DNA from: Penaeus vannamei
Taxonomy: Eukaryota > Arthropoda > Malacostraca > Decapoda > Penaeidae
Reading direction: 5' to 3'
DNA length: 64,000 nt
NCBI RefSeq assembly: GCF_042767895.1
Contig: NC_091564.1
Location: forward strand, 34,118,741-34,182,740
The notes under the pieces are model-generated. The model did not search any database, was not told the DNA's origin, and saw only the letters and a list, made by a program, of their open reading frames with translations. Positions within the stretch are counted from its first letter, which is position 1, and every line of letters begins with the position of its first letter. A program made the position numbers and the translations under genes. Below, in pieces: positions 54,089-64,000 of the stretch.

Positions 54089-54332
54089 GGAGAGGGAATT
54101 ATTCTCTAAATAGGTTTCTTATCTAATAGTAGTAGATATATGAAATACGGTATGTGGTTCTCAAAAACAAAGTGATGCTGAAAAAGGAAGACACTAAAAG
54201 CCAAAACGGTAAATCGAGAAAAATATTCCCAATAAATAGAACTGACAATGCGGAATCTAAAAATGGAAAGAAGAAAATTCAATTTTCTTACAGTGAGAAA
54301 GGAAATCAAGAGAAATAATTAATTAATTTTGC

Positions 54333-55400
54333 AATAAGCAAGATGGCGACTGACTGACGGCGAGTTGACGGTGTGGTTCCACGTAGGTGCCCTGCGGAAA
54401 TAACCTTTTTAATTTACATCTTTTATGATTATACAATTTGGTGTGCAGTTATCACAAAAATAAATTTAAAAAATCTAAATCATTTACATATATTATGCAA
54501 CTTACTCGGGAATACTGTGAGAACTTAATCAATAATAAAAGTTGCGAATCTAATTTCTCTTTAGTGAAGTGTGAAGTCATAATATCGCTATCACTAAGCT
54601 AATCTATTAATCCCAGTCGGCAATTTTGTAAACAAAAAAGACCTACTATATGATCAGGTCAATATGGTTCTTGTAGTTTTTACAAAGTCATTCTCAAGAA
54701 TTACGTACAAATGCGTTTTGGTGTTGTGGGAGAGGGAGGGGGGAGGGGGGTCGGGGGTCCAAATATCCCATAAATCATGATAGCCAATTTTATATTATTA
54801 ATATCATTATTAATACCACTGTAAATACTGTTCTTTTCATTATTATTTTTTATTTCCTATTGTCTTACTATTGTAATTATCATTATCATTACCATTCAGC
54901 TTGGTCGTGTTAACCCATTTTTCTCCAGGATGACATCTTTGGCCTGAGAAATATACATTTAGTCTCAAAATAGACTCGTGTGACGTCCCTTTTTGATCAT
55001 TTTCCTCTTGAATAAAGTTGCAAACCGTTGTACTTAATATATGCGACATCCAAAGCGAAAATTGTCATATATTTTTTTTTCATCACCAGTTTTAAGTAAA
55101 ACTGACTGAAGTCCAAATTGTACACACTATTATTACTATTATTATTACTATTATTATCAATATCACAGGAATTATAATTATCATTATTTCTGTTATCATT
55201 ATCATTATCATCATCATTTGTATTACTGCTATCTTTACCATTATAATCATTATTATTGGTATTGCTATTAGCATTATTTTATTACTATTACTGTTAATAT
55301 CATCATCATTATAAGTATTGTGAAATATCAGTACCCTTAATATCAATATTAGCATCATCATGCCTTTATTACGATAACTATTTGCTGTTATTGTTATAGA
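54333..55400 (+). repeat. Satellite unit U17, Arg-like element deleted
   Basis: YY1-like motif at 54340-54348, then GACGGCGAG is joined at about 54364 to TTGACGGTGTGG, the text normally found after the Arg-like core. E-box and Arg core are gone. G-rich block at 54728-54758, ATT/ATC tract at 55130-55310, then the TTATTGTTATAGAATTATTAG fusion. Confidence 0.8.
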
Positions 55401-55597
55401 ATTATTAGCATAACATAAAAATTACTGAGGCTCAAATTACTTTATATTTCAATGCTAGGTTCAAGTTTAGTACTCCATATGAGAGAGAGAGAGAAGACAG
55501 AGTTGGAGCTAGAAAGGCGGACTGACAGGTGGGCAGGCAGACAGAGAAAGAAAACAAGAGAGAGGACAGATATTGAGCCAGACAGACGAACAGACAA

Positions 55598-55628
<31 letters not shown>

Positions 55629-56351
55629 CATAGAGAGAGAGAGAGAAGGAAAGAGTGAGAGAGAGAAGGAAAGAGTGAGAGAAGGAAAGAGAGAGAGAAG
55701 GAGAAAGAGAAAGGGCATCCATAGCATTTTCAAAGGAAATCTAATAAATTTATTCAAAACTGACTGAGGCCGAAATTATACTCACCTCATCATCAATATC
55801 ATTATTATCCTTAACAGCATTATTTCATCATTACCATTCTCTTCAATATTATTATAATCATTAGTACTACTATTAGCATTATCTTGGTGCTATTAATGTT
55901 TCGTCATCGTCATCATTATAACTATTATTAACTATAATTACCCTTATTATCAGTATCATTACCATCGTCCCTTTATTATATAACTTTTTTGCTGTTATCA
56001 TTGGCATTGGCATTATTAATATATCTTTTTTATCATTACTATCACTGGTATCGGATTTTAGTTTTGCTATTTTTGGTATTGGCATTATTATCGTGATAAT
56101 TTTTTATAAAGCCCTATTTTTTCTGGGATGACCTCAGGTTTGCTAATTAAGTCTCAAAAAGGGGCCTTGTGAGGTATTTTTTTATAATCATTATTGTCGT
56201 GTTTTACTTTTCGGCAATGCTGGAAACTGCATAATTATGATAAGTATAATTTAATAATTATAATAAAAATAGAATTATAATAATAAGTAAGATTATAAGT
56301 ATATTTTTTCCCCTTCTCTTTGTAATATCCTCCACCAGGTCAGGTAGCTCA

Positions 56352-56617
<266 letters not shown>

Positions 56618-56919
56618 AATATGTTATAATATGTCTCGTTTCAATGTGATTTCTTTGTTCGTTTAATAACACCAATCCTCTTTATAATTTTATAAACCAG
56701 AAACAGCTTACAATTGATTTGCAAAAGCATTAATAGCATAATATATAATATTTACTGCTACTCAAATTACTGTAAATTTCAATGCTAGTTACTTCTAGAA
56801 ATTTATCGTTAATGAACTGTAGCAGTTTGCCTTGAGTTCAGTATATTTTGTTTTTAATTTGTTTTTATTGCATACCTATTCGTTATTTGGCAAATTTGGC
56901 ACCTCATATGAGAGACAGA

Positions 56920-57057
<138 letters not shown>

Positions 57058-57303
57058 AGGGAATTTTTCTCTAAAGAAATAGGTTTCTTATCTACTAGTA
57101 GTAGATATATGAAATACAGTATGTAGTTCTCAAAAACAAAATCATATTGCCAAAGGAAGACACTAAAAACCAAAATGGTAAATCGATAATAAAATATTCA
57201 CAGTAAATAGAAACTGACAATGCGGAATCTAAATTAGATACAAGAAAATTCAATTTACTTACAGTGAGAAAGGAAATCAAGAGAAACAATTAATTCATTT
57301 TGC

Positions 57304-58895
57304 AATAATCAAGATGGCGACAGACTGACGGCGAGAAGCAACCCGAGATGAGACTGCACACACGATGGCGCTGTCATGATAACTCCTTTAAGGATCTCTT
57401 TCTAATCCTTTGTAAGGAAAAGCAAATTGAGAACTTAACGAGGTCGCTCAGAATAAAGAAAAGCGAACCATATATTTTATCAATCAATGAGAAAAAAAAC
57501 AAATGTAAAAAAAAAAAATAACTCATTTTTCTCAGTGATGTAAAAAAGTAAAAAGCATGATCCTACTATTACTGGGAACACAAACTAGTATGCAAATAAA
57601 CAAAATCATGCAAAAAAATAACTCTTGTCACGTGTTTAAAATCATATTTCCTCAAAACTCAAATTACTCATTTTAAATAGATGATCACCGAGGTAGTTAT
57701 CTTCAACGCAGTGGTGCACTGGTACGACGCGTGACTTCGACTCCGAGGTCCCGCGTTCGATTCCCAGTCAAGCCGAGTGGACGGTGTGGTTTCACGTAGG
57801 TGCCCTGCGAAAATAACTTTTTACATTTATTTCTATTATAATTTTATAATTTGGTGTGCAGTTATCATAAAAATAAGCAAATAAAGAATCAAAATAATTT
57901 ACATAACATATGCAACTTACTCGGGAATACTGTGTGAGAACTTAATCAATAATAAAAGTTGCGAATCTCAAATTTCTCTTTGGTGAAGTGTCTCAGTCAT
58001 AATATCGCTATCATTAAGCTAATCTATTCATCCCAGTCGGCAATGTGACCTTTCCTACTAGCCGATGCCAATTTTGTTAACAAAAAAGACCTACTATATG
58101 ATCAATTCAAAATGGTTCTTGTAGTTTTTACAAAGTCATTCTCAAGAAATCTATGAATTACGTACAAATGCGTTCTTGGAGTGTTGGGGGAGAGGGAGGG
58201 GGGAGGGGGGGAGGGGGGTCCAAATATCCCATTAAAGTTACGATAATCATCATGATAGCCAACTTTATGTTATTGATATCATTATCAATACCACTGTCAA
58301 TACTATTCTTCTCATTATAATTGTTTATGCTTATTCCATTATATTTCCTATTGTCTTACTGTTGTAATTATCATTATCATTCAGTATGGTCGTGTTAACC
58401 TCATTTTTCTCCAGGATGACATCTTTGGCCGGAGGAATACATTTTGTCTCAAAATAGACTTGTGTGACTTGTCCCTTTTTGATTCTGTCATTTTACTCTT
58501 TGACAAAGTTGGAAACTGTTGTACTTCATAAATGGGACATCCAAAGGGAAAAATTAAATGTCTTATAATGTTTTCATCACCAATTTTGAGTAAAATTGAC
58601 TGAGGTCCAAATTATACACACATTATTATTTCTATTATTATTACTATTATTATCAATATCACTGGAATTATAATTATCATTATTTCTATTATCATCATCA
58701 TCATTATCATTATTTGTATTACTGCTATCTTTACCATTATAATCATTATCATTGGTATTGCTATTAGCATTATTTTATTACTATTACTGTTAATGTCATC
58801 ATCATTATAAGTAATGTGGAATATCATTACCCTTCATATCAATATCATCATCATCATGCCTTTATTACGATAACTATTTGCTGTTATTGTTATAG
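57304..58895 (+). repeat. Satellite unit U18 (M1 and truncated M2)
   Basis: YY1-like motif at 57311-57319, Arg-like at 57708, G-rich block at 58186-58219, ATT/ATC tract at 58625-58800. It ends in the same TTATTGTTATAGAATTATTAG fusion as units U6 and U17. Confidence 0.8.
57708..57773 (+). repeat. tRNA-Arg(TCG)-derived element, copy 18
   Basis: One core change, GGTACGACGCG for GGTACGGCGCG; the upstream flank ATCTTCAACGCAG also differs. Confidence 0.6.
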
Positions 58896-59700
58896 AATTA
58901 TTAGCATAACATAAAAATTACTGAGGCTCAAATTATTTTATATTTCAATGCTAGGTTCAAGTTTAGTACTCCATATGAGAGAGAGAAGACAGAGTTGGAG
59001 CTAGAAAGGCGGACTGACAGGCGGGCAGGCAGACAGAGAAAGAAAACAAGAGAGAGGACAGATATTGAGCCAGACAGACAAACAGACAAGCACGCACGCA
59101 CGCACGCACGCACGCACACACATAGAGAGAAGAGAAAGAGAAAGGGCATCCATAGCATTTTCAAAGGAAATCTAACAAATTTATTCAAAACTGACTGAGG
59201 TCCAAATTATACTCACCTCATCATCAATATCATCATTATTATCCTTAACAGCATTATTTCATCATTACCATTCTCTTCAATATTATTATAATCATTAGTA
59301 CTACTATTAGTATTATCTTGGTGCTATTAATGTATCATCATCAGCATCATCATAACTATTATAAACTATCATTACCGTTATTATCAGTATCATTATCATC
59401 GTCCCTATATTATATAACTATTATTGTTGTTATCACTGGTATTGGCATTATTAATACATCTTTTTTATCATTACTATCACTGATATCGGATTTTAGTTTT
59501 GTTATTTTTGGTATTGGCATTATTATCGTGATCAATTTTCATGAAACCCTATATTTTTCTATGGGATGACCTCAGGTTTGCTAATTTAGTCTCAAAAAGG
59601 GGTCTTGTGAGGTATTTTTTTCATTTTCATTATTGTCGTGTTTTACTTTTCGGCAATGCTGGAAACTGCATAATTTTATCATAATTATAATAAATATAAT

Positions 59701-59780
59701 TTAATAATTATAAGTATAATTTAATAATTATAAGTATAATTTAATAATTATAAGTATAATCTAATAATTACAATAAGTAT
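59701..59780 (+). repeat. 20-bp minisatellite, four copies
   Basis: TTAATAATTATAAGTATAAT is repeated three times exactly at 59701-59760, followed by a degenerate fourth copy. Confidence 0.9.
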
Positions 59781-60200
59781 AATTTGATAATTATAATAAG
59801 TAAATTTATTTTTTTAAGTAAAATTATAGTAAGTAAAATTATAATAAGTATAATTTTTCCCCTTCTCTTTGCAATATCTTCCACCAGGTCAGGTAGCTCA
59901 TGAATATATATATTAGTTGTAATATGTTTTGTTTCATTGTGATTTCTTTGTTCGTTGAATAACACCAATCCTATTTATAATCTTATAAACTAAAAACAGC
60001 TTACAAATGATTTGCAAAAGCATTAATAGCATAATATGTAACATTTACTGCTGCTCAATTTACTGTAAATTTCAGTACTAGGTACTTCTAGAAATTTATG
60101 GATAATGAACTGTAGCAGTTTGCCTTGAGTTCGGTATATTTTCTTTTTAATTTGTTTTTATTTATTCTTTTTATTTGTTCTTTGGTAAATTTGGTACCTC

Positions 60201-60434
<234 letters not shown>

Positions 60435-60483
60435 GAGGGAATTATTCTCCAAAGAAATCGGTTCCTTTTCTAACAGTAGTAGA

Positions 60484-60598
60484 CTCAACGCCTCCGACGA
60501 GACAGATCACGAAGGGCAACGACAATGGAAAGCCAACAACGCGAGCCTTGTCGACTCCCGCCGGGGAATCCCAGTGAAACCACAGGATCTTTTGATAC
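60484..60598 (+). repeat. GC-rich 114-bp insert, copy 2
   Basis: Almost identical to 32034-32147 and inserted at the same flank position (TAGTAGA-insert-ATGAAAT), 28.4 kb away. Confidence 0.7.
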
Positions 60599-61000
60599 AT
60601 GAAATACGGTATGTAGTTCTCAAAAACAAAACGATGTTGTAGAAGGAAGACACTAAAAGTCAAAACGGTAAATCGAGAAAAATATTCGCAATAAATAGAA
60701 ACTGACAATGCGGAATCTAAAAATGGAAACAAGAACATTCAATTTACGAACAGTGAGAAAGGAAATCAAGAGAAACAATTCATTTTGCTATAATCAAGAT
60801 GGCGATAGACTGACGGCGAGAAGCAACCCCAGATGAGACTGCACACACGATGGCGCTGTCATGATAACTCTGAATTCCTTTAAGGATCTCTTTCTGATCC
60901 TTTGGAACGAAAGGCAAATCACTTAGCGAGGTCGCTCAGAATAAAGAAAAACGAACCATATATTTTATCAATGACAAAAAACAAATGTCTTGTTAAAAAA

Positions 61001-61045
<45 letters not shown>

Positions 61046-61228
61046 ATCTTTCTCATTGATGTAAAAAAAAGTACAAAGAATGATCATACTATTGCTGTGA
61101 ACACAAACTTGTTTGCAAATAAACAAAATCATGCAAAAAATAACTCTTGTCACGTGTTTAAATCACATTTCCTCAAACCTCATACTACTTATTTTAAATA
61201 AAGGATCACCGAACAGGTTAACCACAAC

Positions 61229-61298
61229 GCAGTGGTGCACTGGTACGCGCGGCGCGTGACTTCGACTCCGAGGTCCCGCGTTCGATTCCCAGTCAAGC
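61229..61298 (+). repeat. tRNA-Arg(TCG)-derived element, copy 19 (4-nt insertion)
   Basis: A CGCG duplication in the D region (GGTACGCGCGGCGCG) makes the core 70 nt. This moves the A-box-like and B-box-like motifs apart by four bases. Confidence 0.6.
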
Positions 61299-62746
61299 CG
61301 AGTGGACGGTGTGGTTCCACGTAAGTGCCTTGCGGAAGTAACTTTTTTAACATTTCTGTTATAATGTAAATAATTTGGTGTGGAGTTATCACAAAAATAA
61401 GCAAATAAAGAATCAAAATAATTTACATAACGTTGCATGTAACTTACTCGGGAATACTTAATCAATAATAAAAGTTGCGAATCTCAAATTTCTCTTTAGT
61501 GAAGTGTCTCCCAGTCATAATATCGCTACCACTAAGCTAATCTATTTATCCCAGTCGGCAATGTGACCTTTCCTACTAGCCGATGGCAATTTTGTTAACA
61601 AAAAAGACCTACTATATGATCAATTCAATATGGTTCTTGAAGTTTTTACAGTCATTCTCAAGAAATTACGTACAAATGTGTTTTTGGAGTGTCGGGGGAG
61701 AGGGAGGGGGAGGGGGGGAGGGGGGACGGGAGTCAAATTATCCCATAAATCATGATATCCAATTTGATGTTATTAATATCATTATCAATACCACTGTCAA
61801 TACTATTCTTCGCATTGTAATTGTTTATGCTTATTCCATTATATTTCCTATTGTCTTACTGTTGTAATTATCATTATCATTCAGTATGGTCGTGTTAACC
61901 TCATTTTTCTCCAGGATGACATCTTTGGCCTGAGAAATACAACATTTGGTCTCAAAATAGACTCGTGTGACTTGTCCCTTTTTGATTCTGTCATTTTACT
62001 CTTCAACAAAGTTGCAAACTGTTGTACTTTATAAATGCGACATCCAAAGCGAAAATTATATGTCTGATATATTTGTTTTTCATCACTCCAATTTTAAGTA
62101 AAATTGACTGAAGTCCAAATTATACACACTATTATTACTATTATTATTACTATTATTATCAATATCACTGGAATTATAATTGTTATCATTATTTCTGTTA
62201 TCATCATTATCCTCATTATTTGTATTACTATTACTGTTAATATCATCATCATTATAAGTATTGTGAAATATCATTACCCTTAATATCAATATTATCATCA
62301 TCATGCCTTTATTACGATAACTATTTGCTGTTATTGTTGGCATTATCAGTGCAACATTTCTTATCATTACTATCACTGATATCGAATATTGATATTGTTA
62401 TCGGTGCTGTCATTATCATCGTGATCAATTCATATTTTTTTCTCTAGGATGACCTAAGGTTTGCTCAATTAGTCTCAAAAAATTATCTTATTATTATTGT
62501 CGTGTATTTTATTCTTTGGTAATGCTGGAAACTCTGAAGGCCAGAGTCAGGTTAATTTTTTCTCCTTTCTTCTGTGATATATTTCACCATTTACGCTCGC
62601 TTATAAAAAATAAATATTGACTCTCCCTTTTTTGGTAATCATTTAGTTACTTAAATTCGAAGATTCCTATTTATAATCTCATAAACGAGAAACAACTTTC
62701 ATAGCATTCATACAATAGAATTATTAGCATAACATAAAAAAAATAC

Positions 62747-62930
<184 letters not shown>

Positions 62931-62970
62931 GATTATTGTATAAATAAATAGGTTTCATTCATTTAACTAA

Positions 62971-63042
62971 GTTCTTGTGGTGTAGTGGTTACCATGGCTG
63001 ACTCTAAATCAGAGATCTCGGGTTCGATTCCCGACGGGGACG
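62971..63042 (+). tRNA. tRNA-Gln-like gene, amber-reading anticodon CTA, 72 nt (copy 9)
   Basis: As copy 8, with CTA at 63004-63006, but one G is missing after the anticodon stem (TCAGAGATC for TCAGGAGATC). That leaves a 4-nt variable loop and G27-A43. TGTATAAA at 62937-62944 (-34 to -27) and T5 at 63057-63061. Confidence 0.6.
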
Positions 63043-64000
63043 CATTAAAGTCTACATTTTTCCATTTTCATTCATATTTGTGCGCGAATCCTTGATTTTC
63101 TTAGAGCTTATTTTTATTTATATCCATGTTTATTAAAAAGTTTATTCTCATTTAGAATCGTAATTATAACATCAAAATATTGTTGATAATATTTCCTTTC
63201 TTATGTATTTTTCATTTCATCATCATCATCATCATAGCTTTTATTATTATTGATATCATTATCATTATCATCGTTAGTATTATCATCATCACGATCGTCA
63301 TCTTCATTATATTCCTATCATCATCATACCTATAATCAATTATTGTTTATCGTTATCATTATTATTATCATTATAGTTATCGTTCCATTATTATAATCAA
63401 TTTTATGTTATCATCATAATTAACACATAATACTATTCTTATTTTTCTTATAATCTATTTATCTTTAGAATGACATTTTTGGCCTGAGGAATAAACAGAA
63501 AATGAGTTCCTAACATTTATAAAAGAAATTTATTATTATATGAAATTGTCTGCGGTCGAAATTCAGTTCAGTTTTTATAGACATTATCGATCAAGAACTA
63601 TGTTAGCTCGCCACATGTACAAGATGTATAATTAGTTTTAAGATTGCTTTTTTATTGCTATATCACACCACAAGTCCCCTGTTTTAGAGAGAGCGAGCGA
63701 GGGAGAGAGACAGTGACAGACACAAAAAGAGAAAAGAGACAGACAGACAGGCAAAGAGTGCGGGAGAGAAAGTAAGATAAGGAGTGAGAGACAGAGACAG
63801 GGAGAGTATGAAAGGGAGAGAGATAGAGACTAGGAACTATGAGAGAGAGAAGGAGAGGGAAAAGAGTAAGTAGGAAAAAAAAAAAAAGAAAAAAAAGAGA
63901 CGGGAATAGAAAGAAAAGTAAGAGAGAGGAAAGAGATATAAATATAGAGAGAGCGAGAAAGAGAAAGGGCAGGAAAATGGGGATATTTCACCCGTATTTA

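Overview
The window is AT-rich, intron-less, gene-poor eukaryotic DNA. I found no bacterial operons, ribosome binding sites or long real ORFs. Nearly all of it is one tandem, hierarchically rearranged repeat array full of (AG)n, (AC)n, (TA)n and (ATT/ATC)n microsatellites. Two runs of exactly 500 N mark scaffold gaps. Such microsatellite density together with tRNA-derived repeats fits an invertebrate; a decapod crustacean such as a penaeid shrimp is my best guess, but this is inference and the taxon is not proven by the sequence. Most apparent ORFs (poly-TH, poly-RE, poly-SL and Ile/Met/Asn-rich) are microsatellite translations. || Layout: a full unit is about 3.7 kb and has three modules. M1 has two YY1-like ATGGCG motifs, a CACGTG E-box, a degenerate tRNA-Arg(TCG)-like element and a G-rich, G-quadruplex-capable block. 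M2 has (ATT/ATC)n tracts and two splice-acceptor-like AGGATGAC junctions. M3 has a tRNA-Gln-like gene, further AGGATGAC junctions, a purine-rich tract and an (AG)n-(AC)n microsatellite. Units at 1-19618 are mostly complete. From 20119 on they are shuffled with a related module B, which has no tRNA, and carry deletions, fusions, one inversion (27855-29828) and a gap (41797-42296). Complete M1-M2-M3 units recur at 42297-50260 and 60791-64000. || RNA genes: nine tRNA-Gln-like sequences have near-perfect A and B boxes, a seven-pair acceptor stem, a TATA-like octamer at a fixed -34 to -27, and a T5 tract 10-20 nt downstream. Four have the normal CTG anticodon. Three have CTA (amber-reading), one TTA (ochre-reading) and one TAA (Leu UUA). 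Nineteen Arg(TCG)-like copies keep A/B-box-like motifs but lack an acceptor stem. || Only one stretch looks non-satellite: 25310-26700, with a second, gap-truncated copy at 41411-41796. It carries a compact CRE, ETS and E2F promoter-like cluster beside a short acidic ORF, and may be a captured promoter and first exon of a host gene. || The strongest lead is the family of amplified Pol III-type units whose tRNA-Gln-like genes have drifted to stop-codon-reading anticodons. Whether they are transcribed, charged or used cannot be decided from the sequence.
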